From assembly GCA_017520825.1 (NCBI GenBank), contig JAFXEX010000023.1:1-64000 (forward strand): a DNA stretch of 64,000 nucleotides, in the 5' to 3' direction. The notes beneath the pieces were generated by a model, which did not search any database, was not told the DNA's origin, and was given only the letters and a program-made list of their open reading frames with translations. Positions 8,567 to 18,273 of this stretch are shown here, in pieces. Source of the DNA: Clostridia bacterium. Lineage in GTDB: Bacteria > Bacillota > Clostridia > Oscillospirales > SIG627. A program made the translations under genes and the position numbers. Numbering within the stretch: the stretch's first letter is position 1; each line of letters starts with the position of its first letter.

Positions 8567-8597
8567 CAAAAAATGGGATGCCGTGATGGCATCCCAT
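8567..8597 (-). terminator. terminator of the lipoprotein foldase gene
   Basis: On the minus strand ATGGGATGCC and GGCATCCCAT form a 10-bp stem with a 5-nt loop, followed by a run of six T. Confidence 0.92.
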
Positions 8598-8601
8598 GAT
8601 T

Positions 8602-9756
8602 TTATTCGGTTACCTCGGTTGATTCTTCTGTTGTGGGTTCAACCTCAACGGCGTTATCAACTACAAATTCAATTGCCTTTTCCCAGATAAGGCTCTTCCA
8701 AACCTCAGAAGCACCATAGGTTTCTTCGAAGGTTGCAACGTCGGTTTCATAGAGCTTTGCAAGATTTTCAAGGTGAGCATCGTAATCACCCTTGGTAAGA
8801 TCCTGCCAAAGCTTTTCCTGATTTGCGATTGAGAAGAATATAAGCTCTTGCTCAACGATAGTTTTCGCATTTATATCAGCGTATGAATAAAACTCTTCCT
8901 CTGTGCTTTTACAAGCATCAGTAATGTAGGTAACGAGGTCCATATTGTAGTAGTTCTTAGCAATATCCTCATAATAGCTTACAAAATCGTTATAATAGTA
9001 ATCGTACTGCTCCTCGGGATAATCCTTAACTTCTACGTTTTCATATACTGCTTCAAACGCCAAGCTCTTGACCATGTCCTCTGATTCCAAAGCCTTTTGC
9101 TCTACAAGCTCTTCCTGAACACTAACAAGATAAGCCTCAACGGTATCAAAGCCTAATTTATCTTTTACAAATGAATCGTTAAGCTCGGGAAGTACAGCTT
9201 CCTTAACAGATTTCATATTGATAGCAAACTGTGCATCCTTGCCACTGAGTTCCTCGTTATTTGGATAATTCTCAGGGAAAGTTACGTCTATAACGAATTC
9301 CTCACCCACCTTATGACCGACAAGAGCCTCTTCAAAGCCTTCGATAAAGCCTGCCTGTCCAAGAACCATTTCGTGGCCTTTTGCTGTTCCACCTTCAAAC
9401 TCAACGCCGTCAACAAAGCCCTTAAAATCAATAACAAGAGTATCACCCATCTCGGCGCCTCTGTCGGTAACGTCGGCATAGGTTGCGTTTGCCAAAAGAT
9501 CAGCGTAAATAGCGGTATTTACCTCTTCATCGGTTACTTCGATGCTGATCTTATCAATTTCAACACCAACGTAATCTTCTCTTGAAATGTCAATGTAGGG
9601 TGTCAAATCGAACTGATAAGGAACCTCGATAAACTCTGTGATACTAGCCGTAGGGTCAGAATTGATTGCGTCCTTATCCTTTGCTTCTTTGTCGCTGCAA
9701 GAAGCCATAGAAGCTATCAGGAGCGCAGACATTAAAATCAATGCAAGTTTTTTCAT
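8602..9756 (-). CDS. trigger-factor-like FKBP-type peptidyl-prolyl isomerase lipoprotein
   Basis: A 384-residue exported foldase candidate. The signal peptide ends in the lipobox SMASC (Cys about residue 20), so it should be lipid-anchored outside the membrane. An FKBP-type domain follows at about residues 100-190 (GDTLVIDFKGFVDG, FIEGFEEALVGHKVGE, then LNDSFVKDKLGF). The segments flanking it match the trigger factor PPIase and C-terminal chaperone arms, but the ribosome-binding N-domain is absent. Such proteins probably assist folding of secreted proteins. It is monocistronic, with its own promoter and terminator. An annotation as plain trigger factor (tig) would be misleading because of the signal peptide. 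Confidence 0.85.
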   Translation of the reverse strand: MKKLALILMSALLIASMASCSDKEAKDKDAINSDPTASITEFIEVPYQFDLTPYIDISREDYVGVEIDKISIEVTDEEVNTAIYADLLANATYADVTDRGAEMGDTLVIDFKGFVDGVEFEGGTAKGHEMVLGQAGFIEGFEEALVGHKVGEEFVIDVTFPENYPNNEELSGKDAQFAINMKSVKEAVLPELNDSFVKDKLGFDTVEAYLVSVQEELVEQKALESEDMVKSLAFEAVYENVEVKDYPEEQYDYYYNDFVSYYEDIAKNYYNMDLVTYITDACKSTEEEFYSYADINAKTIVEQELIFFSIANQEKLWQDLTKGDYDAHLENLAKLYETDVATFEETYGASEVWKSLIWEKAIEFVVDNAVEVEPTTEESTEVTE

Positions 9757-9787
9757 AATTTACCTCTTTTATATTATTTCTTGTGTT

Positions 9788-9816
9788 AGTATATCACAAA
9801 AATACAACTTTTTAAA
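9788..9816 (-). promoter_or_regulatory. probable promoter of the lipoprotein foldase gene
   Basis: On the minus strand a TATACT -10 box (9788-9793) lies 17 bp from a TTTAAA -35 box (9811-9816), about 30 bp upstream of the ATG. Confidence 0.5.
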
Positions 9817-9850
9817 TACCTTTTGCGTTATTTCATAGTAAATTAACAAA

Positions 9851-10990
<1,140 letters not shown>

Positions 10991-12958
10991 TTAAGTCCTG
11001 TTAAACATTTTCTCAATCTGGTTCTTGGTATACTTTACAATTATAGGTCTTCCGTGTGGACAGCAAAATACGTTCTCGTATTCAAAAAGCTTATTTATAA
11101 GCCAAACGTATGATTCCTCACTGTCAACGTAGCCTGCCTTTGTTGCCGCCTTGCACGCAGCCGTATACAGAGTTCTGTCAAAAAGCTCATCCTTTGTAAG
11201 CTTGGCGCTTTTGCCCGAAAGCATATCGTCAATCATTCCCAAAAGAATTTTTTCACATTCGGAAATTTCAAGCTCTGAAAACTCCGTAGGAACACCTCTT
11301 ATTGCCAAAGTGTTATCTCCAAACACTTCAATATCAAAGCCACATCCCTGCAATTGTTCAATATTATCAACTGCGCAATCAAACTGAATTCCGGTCAAAT
11401 GCAAAACTCTCGTGTTGATTATCGTCTGTACGCCCGCCTTCCCTTTTGAACGCTTTAAGGCTTCGTAAATTATCCTTTCGTGCGCAGCGTGCTTGTCTAT
11501 GATATACATACTGTCCTCGTATTCAGCAATTACGTACGTGTTGAACACGATGCCACGGTATTTGACAAACTTTGCAAGCGAAACGGTTTCTTCCTCTTCA
11601 CTTTTCACGTCAACAGGTGACTGTGAAGGTGTTTCACTGTTTTCAGGAGAATTGTTAATCTCTACCGTTCCACAATAGGATTGAGCGTCATCTCTTATTT
11701 TGCCTGCACTCAAGCTATCACTGAATCTTATTTCAGGTGGTGAAAATGTCTCAATGGGCTTTGCCTCGGCAAAGGAAAAGAAGTCGCCCTCTTCTTTTAC
11801 CTCCCGTGGTATTTCGGGACTGTGGGTAAAAGCAGGCGTTGTCTTTGGCACAAATAATTCCTGTTGCTCGTGAGAAAATGATTCACCTATTGGAACAAAA
11901 GCGTTTTTCAGCTTCTGCGCCTCAAAGCTTTCCTTGGATTTTTCAACGAAATCCTGCTTTATGGGATTCAATCTGCTTTCAAGCACGTTTTTAACGGCAA
12001 AGTAGACCGATTCACGAACCGATGCGTCATCAACAAATCTGACCTCAAGCTTTGTGGGATGCACGTTTATATCCACGAGGTAGGGATTAATGTTGATAAA
12101 AATAATGAACGCAGGATATCTGTCGGTCATTATATAGCTCTTATACGCATCCTCTACTGCATAAGAAACTATCCTTGAACGCACAAGTCGGTTGTTTACG
12201 AAAATAATCTGATGGTTTCGGTTAATTCTCGTCATATCAGGGATCGAAACAAAGCCCGATATTTTAATTTTACCGTCGTCACGCTCAATGGGAGTCATTG
12301 AATCAACAAATTCTCTTCCGTAAACCGAGTAAACTGCATCTCTTAATTCATTGTTACCGGGAGTTGAAAACTTAACTCTTGAATCAACGATGAATTTTAA
12401 AGCAATTTCGGGATGAGAAATGGCAATTCTTTCAACGTACTGTGATATGTAAGCCGTCTCGGTAGTGTCTTTTTTCAAAAACTTCCGTCTGGCAGGAACG
12501 TTAAAGAAAATATCACGCACGGTAATCGTAGTGCCGTCTGGACAACCTACCTCCTCGAAGGAAACCGTATTCTCCCCTTCCATAAGCATACAAACGCCGA
12601 AATCAGCACTGCTTTCTTTTGAAATAACCTGGAAGCGCGACACTGCAGATATTGCAGCAAGCGCTTCACCTCGGAAGCCAAGAGTGGCAATTCCTTCTAA
12701 ATCCTCGGGGGATTTAATTTTACTCGTTGCATGCCTGAGGACGCAGGTCTTCACGTCATCGGGTGACATACCCTTACCGTTGTCGGTAACACGTATCAGT
12801 GAAGATCCACCGTTTTTAATTTCAATTGTAATCTTTGTACCACCTGCATCTATTGCATTTTCAAGCAATTCCTTTGCAACTGCTGCAGGTCTGTCAACTA
12901 CCTCGCCTGCTGCAATTAAATTGGCTGTCTGCTGGTCCAATATATTGATTACTGACAT
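10991..12958 (-). CDS. mutL: DNA mismatch repair protein MutL with endonuclease motif
   Basis: MutL couples MutS mismatch recognition to strand incision. The 655-residue protein has the N-terminal GHKL ATPase domain (AGEVVDRPAAVAKELLENAIDAG, DNGKGM, TLGFRGEAL) over about residues 1-330. A poorly conserved Pro/Glu/Ser linker spans about 340-460, and a C-terminal dimerisation domain follows. That domain contains DKHAAHERIIYE, the DQHA-x2-E-x4-E metal motif of the endonuclease-type MutLs (Gln replaced by Lys), and a late CPHGRP. It should therefore nick DNA itself, as expected for bacteria lacking MutH. It lies 9 bp after mutS in the same operon. Confidence 0.97.
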   Translation of the reverse strand: MSVINILDQQTANLIAAGEVVDRPAAVAKELLENAIDAGGTKITIEIKNGGSSLIRVTDNGKGMSPDDVKTCVLRHATSKIKSPEDLEGIATLGFRGEALAAISAVSRFQVISKESSADFGVCMLMEGENTVSFEEVGCPDGTTITVRDIFFNVPARRKFLKKDTTETAYISQYVERIAISHPEIALKFIVDSRVKFSTPGNNELRDAVYSVYGREFVDSMTPIERDDGKIKISGFVSIPDMTRINRNHQIIFVNNRLVRSRIVSYAVEDAYKSYIMTDRYPAFIIFININPYLVDINVHPTKLEVRFVDDASVRESVYFAVKNVLESRLNPIKQDFVEKSKESFEAQKLKNAFVPIGESFSHEQQELFVPKTTPAFTHSPEIPREVKEEGDFFSFAEAKPIETFSPPEIRFSDSLSAGKIRDDAQSYCGTVEINNSPENSETPSQSPVDVKSEEEETVSLAKFVKYRGIVFNTYVIAEYEDSMYIIDKHAAHERIIYEALKRSKGKAGVQTIINTRVLHLTGIQFDCAVDNIEQLQGCGFDIEVFGDNTLAIRGVPTEFSELEISECEKILLGMIDDMLSGKSAKLTKDELFDRTLYTAACKAATKAGYVDSEESYVWLINKLFEYENVFCCPHGRPIIVKYTKNQIEKMFNRT

Positions 12959-12967
12959 TTTTACCTC

Positions 12968-15583
12968 TTATTTGTTATTAGCCATCTTTATAAGCTCGTA
13001 TAGCAACGACATTGACTCATACGGCGTCAAGGCGTTGATGTCAATGCTTTTAAGCTTGTCAACGATTTCGTTCTCTGCAAGGTCGTCAAAAGAAATGTTC
13101 TGCATCTCTTCCTCAACGTCCTCAACGGGCTTATCAATTGCTATATTAACCTTATTCTTTTCAAGAAGCTTAAGATTTGCTTTTGCCCTCTTGATAACCT
13201 CCTGGTTAACACCGGCAAGCTGCGCAACCTCAATACCGTAGCTATCATCTGCGTGTCCCTTTAAAATCTTACGCAAAAAGACAACCGTATCATTTTTCTT
13301 TTTAGCTGCAATATTATAATTTTTCACGCCTTCAAGTGTACCCTCAAGCTCAGAAAGCTCGTGATAATGGGTAGCAAACATAGTTTTTGCGCCGATTTTT
13401 TTAACGGTATATTCAAGCACTGCCTTTGCAATGCTCATACCGTCGAAGGTACTCGTTCCTCTGCCAATTTCATCGTAAAGGATAAGACTCTTTGAAGTTG
13501 CGTTATTTAAAATATACGCAACCTCAGTCATCTCAAGCATAAAGGTAGACTGACCTGATGCCAAATCGTCACTTGCACCTACTCGTGTAAACACCTTATC
13601 AACTATACCCACCCTTGCCGACTTTGCAGGTACGAAGCTTCCTACCTGCGCCATTATAACGGTCAGTGCTACCTGCCTCATATATGTAGATTTACCTGCC
13701 ATATTGGGACCCGTTATAATTGCAGTTCTGTTGCCCGAGCCATCAAAATATGCGTCGTTAGGGACAAAAAAGCTATCCAAATACTTTTCTACTACGGGGT
13801 GACGGGAATTGACAAGCTCTAATATGTCAGAGTTATCGACCTCGGGACAAACGTAGTTGTTTTCAACGGCAACCTCGGCAAGACACGACGTAACGTCAAG
13901 GGTTGATATAATATTGGAGCATTCACGGATAAGGTCATCGTGCTGTGATACGTAATTCACAAGCTCCATAAAAAGAGAATATTCCAGAGCAGTAATTTTA
14001 TCCTTTGCACCGAGTATTCTCGATTCTACGTCCTTGAGCTCGCTTGTAATGAAGCGCTCTCCGTTTACCAGGGTTTGCTTTCTGATATATCTCTCGGGTA
14101 CTAAATCCTTGAATGAATTGGAAACCTCGATATAATATCCAAAAACCTTATTGTAGCTGATTTTCAGCGTTTTGATGCCTGTAATCTGGCGTTCGTTGTT
14201 CTCAATAGCAGAAACGTATGCGCTACTATCCTCTAAAATAGATGTAAGCTCGTCCACTTCCTGATTGTATCCGGGCTTAATCATTCCACCCTCACGCACA
14301 GAAAAGGGAGGCTGGTCCTTTATTGCGCTGTTAATTTTATTAACAAGGGATGCAAGCTCGTTGGAAAACTCTGACAGGCATTTCCCCTTGATTTCTCCAA
14401 GAAGCTCTGAATTACAGGTTCTGAGCAGAACTCCAAGGTCGAGAACGCAGGCAAGAGTGTTTTCAATCGCCTTTAAATCCTTTGCGTTGGGATTGGAATA
14501 CAAAAGCTTTGTAAGGAGTCTTTCAAGGTCTTGAGTTTGCGATATTTTTTCTCTTATGCTATCGCGCATAATTGGGTCGGCAATAAAGTCCTTGATAGCG
14601 TTCTGTCTCATTTTAATTTGAGAACAGTTGAGCAAGGGCTTTTCAAGCCAGCGCTTGAGCAACCTTGCACCCACTGAGCTTTTCGTTTTATCAAGCACGC
14701 CAAGGAGAGAGCCTTTTTTCTCTCTGACTCTCATTTTTTCGGTTATTTCAAGACTTCTTCTGCTTGATGCATCAATAGCCATAAAGCTATTTTCGTTATA
14801 CACGTTAAGCTCTTTTATCTGTTCAAAGGGCTTCTTTTGCGTTTCAGACAAATATGCTATAAGAAAAGCTACTGCCGAAGTAAGAGCAATATTGTCGTGC
14901 TCCTTTAAAACCTTAAGACAGTTTGGAGTTTTTGATAAAACCAACGAGGTGTCAAGCGAGTCAAACAGTTCTTTTTCAGAGGTGTTGACAAGACATTTTC
15001 CCGATGAATAGACGTACTCTATTATAGGAGTATTCTCATTAGGTACACTTGGTGTAAGAAGCTCAACGGGAGAATAAACGGCTATTTCGTTTATTATTTT
15101 AGTGTTTATCTCCTTGACGGACAAGCCCGAAAAATACGTAGCGTTTATTTCACCTGTTGCAATATCACAAAAAGCTATTGCAACGGTATCATCAGCAAAT
15201 ACCAGCGTGGAAAGGTAATTACTTGCTTCACCCTCTATCATCTCACCGTTGGTAAGAGTACCGGGCGTTATAATGCGAACGACTTCCCTTTTTACGATGC
15301 CCTTTGCTTGACTTGGGTCCTCCGTCTGCTCACAAATGGCTACCTTAAAGCCTTTCTCTACCAGCTTTTTGATGTAGGGGTCACAACTGTGAAAAGGAAT
15401 TCCACACATTGGAGCACGTTCCTCTTCTCCGCAGTCCCTACCTGTAAGGGTGATTTCAAGTGCCTTTGACGCCTTAAGTGCATCGTCAAAAAACATCTCG
15501 TAAAAATCGCCGAGACGGTACATTAAAATAAAATCCTTGTATTGATTTTTTATTTCAAAATACTGTTCCATCATTGGAGTCAT
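12968..15583 (-). CDS. mutS: DNA mismatch repair protein MutS
   Basis: MutS recognises mismatches and small loops. The protein has 871 residues, full length. The N-terminal mismatch-binding domain begins TPMMEQYFEIKNQYKDFILMYRLGDFYEMF, with the GDFYEMF stretch characteristic of this end. The ATPase Walker A is GPNMAGKST near residue 620. Walker B and the signature loop follow (LILYDEIGRGTSTFDG), then the ATHYHEL motif. It is followed 9 bp later by mutL and preceded by ricA, in one operon under the tcdA promoter. Confidence 0.97.
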   Translation of the reverse strand: MTPMMEQYFEIKNQYKDFILMYRLGDFYEMFFDDALKASKALEITLTGRDCGEEERAPMCGIPFHSCDPYIKKLVEKGFKVAICEQTEDPSQAKGIVKREVVRIITPGTLTNGEMIEGEASNYLSTLVFADDTVAIAFCDIATGEINATYFSGLSVKEINTKIINEIAVYSPVELLTPSVPNENTPIIEYVYSSGKCLVNTSEKELFDSLDTSLVLSKTPNCLKVLKEHDNIALTSAVAFLIAYLSETQKKPFEQIKELNVYNENSFMAIDASSRRSLEITEKMRVREKKGSLLGVLDKTKSSVGARLLKRWLEKPLLNCSQIKMRQNAIKDFIADPIMRDSIREKISQTQDLERLLTKLLYSNPNAKDLKAIENTLACVLDLGVLLRTCNSELLGEIKGKCLSEFSNELASLVNKINSAIKDQPPFSVREGGMIKPGYNQEVDELTSILEDSSAYVSAIENNERQITGIKTLKISYNKVFGYYIEVSNSFKDLVPERYIRKQTLVNGERFITSELKDVESRILGAKDKITALEYSLFMELVNYVSQHDDLIRECSNIISTLDVTSCLAEVAVENNYVCPEVDNSDILELVNSRHPVVEKYLDSFFVPNDAYFDGSGNRTAIITGPNMAGKSTYMRQVALTVIMAQVGSFVPAKSARVGIVDKVFTRVGASDDLASGQSTFMLEMTEVAYILNNATSKSLILYDEIGRGTSTFDGMSIAKAVLEYTVKKIGAKTMFATHYHELSELEGTLEGVKNYNIAAKKKNDTVVFLRKILKGHADDSYGIEVAQLAGVNQEVIKRAKANLKLLEKNKVNIAIDKPVEDVEEEMQNISFDDLAENEIVDKLKSIDINALTPYESMSLLYELIKMANNK

Positions 15584-15613
15584 ATCAGTACACCAACCTA
15601 TTCTAAAAATCTA

Positions 15614-15997
15614 TCAGTGATTACACATTCCACAGCTTGCACATTTGTCAGGGGTACAACCCTCGTCTCCGTTCATTGCATGAAGAATCATTGAATTAAC
15701 GTCGTCCATAAGCTTTCCAAGATTTTCGTGTGCTTCGCCGTATGCAAGCATAGCAGGACGCGCCATAATCTGCTGATACAGCTGATTAAGTCTGTCGGTT
15801 GAGTTTTCCTTTTTGTCTTCCTCTGAGCCCTGATTGTTTATAATATCAATACGAAGCTTTTCCATATTGTAGGCTTCGATAAGCTGTTCAAGCTCTTTAT
15901 CGGCTTCATAATCAGATTTAGCCTTGATATACGCCTTATATTGCTCTGTTTTTGCAAGCTCCTCTCCGAGTGCCTGCGCAAGTTCTGTTACGTTCAT
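15614..15997 (-). CDS. ricA: YlbF/YmcA-family protein (RicA-like) with C-terminal Cys motif
   Basis: A 127-residue, mostly helical YlbF/YmcA-family protein. In Bacillus the RicA-RicF-RicT complex modulates RNase Y-dependent mRNA maturation and carries [4Fe-4S] clusters. ricA there is adjacent to miaB, as here (this gene starts 19 bp after miaB ends), which supports the name. The last 17 residues hold four cysteines in a C-x4-C-x2-C-x2-C arrangement (CTPDKCASCGMC), suitable as Fe-S ligands. The central helix contains the family's AYGEAHENLGKLMDDVN segment. RicF and RicT are not in the window, so the name rests on family and synteny. Confidence 0.75.
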   Translation of the reverse strand: MNVTELAQALGEELAKTEQYKAYIKAKSDYEADKELEQLIEAYNMEKLRIDIINNQGSEEDKKENSTDRLNQLYQQIMARPAMLAYGEAHENLGKLMDDVNSMILHAMNGDEGCTPDKCASCGMCNH

Positions 15998-16015
15998 TTA
16001 TATTTCCTCTTTTCT

Positions 16016-17419
16016 TTATTTTAGTTTTCCGTAAATTGTATATGATTCTGCGCGTTCTATTTCAACAAAGACGTGCTGACCACCCTCAAGGGGTATTCCG
16101 TTTTTAGGAAAGTGAATAATCTTTCCTTGCTCCGTTCTGCCTGCCCATACGTTCGGGTCTGCTTTACTGTCGCCTTCAACCGTGACACTCACGGTCCTTC
16201 CAACAAGCTTTGCGTTGTTTTCGGCAGAAATTCTCTGCTGTAAGGTCAAAAGGCGTCCCATGCGCTCTTTTTTAGTTTCTTCGTCTATCTGACAGTCCAT
16301 TGAAGCAGCTTTAGTTCCCTTTCTCAATGAATAATTGAAGGAAAACACCGAGTCGAAGCGTACCTCTTCAAGCACTGACAAGGTTTCTTGAAAATCCTCT
16401 TCGGTCTCCCCAGGGAAACCAACAATAATATCCGTAGTCAAAGAAATATCGGGATGCACTTTCTTAATATATCCACAAAGCTCAAGATACGCCTCTCTCG
16501 TGTAGTGACGATTCATCGCCTTGAGTATTCTGTTTGAACCGGATTGCACGGGCAAATGAAAGTGAGGTGCCATATGCTTGCTTTCAGCGATAAAGTCAAC
16601 AAGCTCTTTAGTGGCATCCTTAGGATGAGATGTCATAAAGCGTATCACAAAATCACCGTCAATCTTGTCAATTTCTCTAAGCAAATCAACAAAGGTAGGA
16701 GAATTTTCAAGGTCTTTGCCGTAGGAATTTACGTTTTGACCGAGAAGCGTAATATCACGACATCCATCTTCTATTAAGCCCTTTACTTCCGAAAGTATAC
16801 AGGTCATTTCACGGCTTCGCTCCCTGCCTCTGACGTATGGTACGACACAATAGGTACAAAAATTATTACAGCCGTACATTACCGACACCCAGGCAGTTTT
16901 CGTGCTTTTTCTGAAAACGGGTACGTCTTCAACCATTTCACCGTGATTTTCTTCATACGATTCAACAAAAAAGTGTCTTTTCTTTTCGGTAAGCACTTTG
17001 TATAAGAGTCTTGGAAAGTCGAATATCATATTAGTGCCGAACAGAAAATCAACGTAAGGATATTTATGCTTTATATCCTCTTTTCGATGCTCCTGCTGAA
17101 CCATACATCCACAAATGCCAATAATCAACGAGGGCTTGATTTCCTTGAGATGCTTTAGACGTCCTGCGTGTGACAACGCTTTAAGCTCAGCGTGTTCTCT
17201 TACGGCGCAGGTATTTATCAAAATCAGGTCGGCATCTTCTTTTTCATCTGTAAGTATATATCCTAAATCGAGAGCCATTCCCGTAAGCTTTTCGCTGTCT
17301 GCTTCGTTCTGCTGACAGCCTGCCGTTTCTATAAAAAGCTTTGGCTTCTCATTATACAATTGCTTTATTCTGCTTTTTGCAAGCTCTATATATTCCTTGT
17401 TTTTTTCAATATAATTCAT
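16016..17419 (-). CDS. miaB: tRNA-2-methylthio-N6-dimethylallyladenosine synthase
   Basis: MiaB is a radical-SAM methylthiotransferase converting i6A37 to ms2i6A37 in tRNAs. The 467-residue protein has all three domains. The N-terminal UPF0004 domain has its cluster cysteines in TAGCQQNEAD, NTCAVREHAE and GICGCMVQQ. The radical-SAM core has the CNNFCTYCVVP triad near residue 190, with VRGRERSR after it. The C-terminal TRAM domain spans about 400-465 (VGRTVSVTVEG). It lies directly after tcdA (adjacent codons) and before ricA, so a tRNA-modification grouping is clear. Confidence 0.97.
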   Translation of the reverse strand: MNYIEKNKEYIELAKSRIKQLYNEKPKLFIETAGCQQNEADSEKLTGMALDLGYILTDEKEDADLILINTCAVREHAELKALSHAGRLKHLKEIKPSLIIGICGCMVQQEHRKEDIKHKYPYVDFLFGTNMIFDFPRLLYKVLTEKKRHFFVESYEENHGEMVEDVPVFRKSTKTAWVSVMYGCNNFCTYCVVPYVRGRERSREMTCILSEVKGLIEDGCRDITLLGQNVNSYGKDLENSPTFVDLLREIDKIDGDFVIRFMTSHPKDATKELVDFIAESKHMAPHFHLPVQSGSNRILKAMNRHYTREAYLELCGYIKKVHPDISLTTDIIVGFPGETEEDFQETLSVLEEVRFDSVFSFNYSLRKGTKAASMDCQIDEETKKERMGRLLTLQQRISAENNAKLVGRTVSVTVEGDSKADPNVWAGRTEQGKIIHFPKNGIPLEGGQHVFVEIERAESYTIYGKLK

Positions 17420-17420
17420 T

Positions 17421-18134
17421 TTATCTCCGAAAATCCGTTAGGTCGCAAATAACCTCGGAAGCGAGCATAAGACCGACAGCTGAGGGTACAAAGGATATGC
17501 TTCCAACTGTTTTTTTGCCGTCATCAGCAACGAACGAGCTATCTGCAAGAATTGGGGGCTCTGTAGAATAAACCACTTTAAGCTTATCTACTTTTTCTTC
17601 ACGAAGTCTTTTTCTGAGTATCTTTGCGATTGGGCAAACTGACGTATCAAAAATATCTGCAATCTGAAATTTTGTAACGTCCATTTTGTTTCCGGCACTC
17701 AGGGCTGATATTATTGGTACGTTAAGTCTTTTTGCTTCCTTTATGAGAAGTATTTTTGAGTTCATAGAATCTATTGCATCAACTATATAGTCGTATATTG
17801 AAAGGTCAATTTTATCCTTGGTTTCACAGTCGTAAAATATATCGTAAGCATCAGTTAAGGTGTCAGGAGAAATGTCGGCTATACGCTCTTTTACAACCTC
17901 AACCTTCTTTCTGCCAACCGTTGAATGAAGGGCTATAAGCTGACGGTTAATGTTGGTAACCGACACAACGTCAGCGTCAACAACGTCAAGACGCTCCAAT
18001 CCACAACGGGCAAGAGCCTCGACTGCATAAGAGCCCACACCTCCCGTGCCAAAGACGATCACCTTCGATTTATTCAATTTTTCTAAGCCGGCCTCGCCTA
18101 TCAGCATAGCAGTCCGTGAAAACTCTTCTTTCAA
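17421..18134 (-). CDS. tcdA: tRNA threonylcarbamoyladenosine dehydratase (ThiF/E1-like)
   Basis: TcdA (YgdL/CsdL) uses ATP to cyclise t6A37 into ct6A. The protein is an E1-like adenylating enzyme. It begins EEFSRTAMLIGEAGLEKL, then has the nucleotide-binding glycine loop FGTGGVGSYAVEALARCG, the DADVVSVTNINRQ segment and DAIDSMNSKI. I chose the TTG at 18134 (237 aa), preceded by GGAG. The frame opens at another TTG at 18185, but that codon lies inside the promoter spacer and could not be in the transcript. It is the first gene of the miaB-ricA-mutSL-tgt operon. Other ThiF-family roles are possible but less likely. Confidence 0.87.
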   Translation of the reverse strand: MKEEFSRTAMLIGEAGLEKLNKSKVIVFGTGGVGSYAVEALARCGLERLDVVDADVVSVTNINRQLIALHSTVGRKKVEVVKERIADISPDTLTDAYDIFYDCETKDKIDLSIYDYIVDAIDSMNSKILLIKEAKRLNVPIISALSAGNKMDVTKFQIADIFDTSVCPIAKILRKRLREEKVDKLKVVYSTEPPILADSSFVADDGKKTVGSISFVPSAVGLMLASEVICDLTDFRR

Positions 18135-18164
18135 TGCAATAATACTCCATAATATATTTATTTT

Positions 18165-18193
18165 ATTGTACACTTTTTCGGGCAAAAAGTCAA
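18165..18193 (-). promoter_or_regulatory. strong sigma-A promoter of the tcdA-miaB-ricA-mutS-mutL-tgt operon
   Basis: On the minus strand TTGACT (18188-18193) and TACAAT (18165-18170) are separated by 17 bp. The next five genes follow with gaps of 1-30 bp and no terminator, so this is the likely main promoter for mismatch repair and three tRNA-modification steps. Confidence 0.85.
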
Positions 18194-18221
18194 TAATAAT
18201 TTGTTAATTATACCCCTTGTA

Positions 18222-18258
18222 AAAAGCACAAACACCTCGCTGTTTGCGAGGTGTTTGT
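18222..18258 (-). terminator. terminator of the hydrogenase operon
   Basis: On the minus strand a 13-bp stem, ACAAACACCTCGC/GCGAGGTGTTTGT, surrounds a 5-nt loop and is followed by GTGCTTTTTAC. It lies just after hydA and before the tcdA promoter. Confidence 0.9.
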
Positions 18259-18273
18259 ATTTGGAAAATATAA

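Noticed and set aside
12465-13241. 258-residue open frame on the plus strand over mutL and mutS
   Set aside because: It is antisense to two conserved repair genes, has no ribosome site or promoter, and its sequence looks like a mirrored coding frame.
18135-18185. Longer N-terminus for tcdA starting at a TTG at 18185
   Set aside because: That codon is inside the spacer of a consensus promoter; the protein family starts at the EEFSRT segment.
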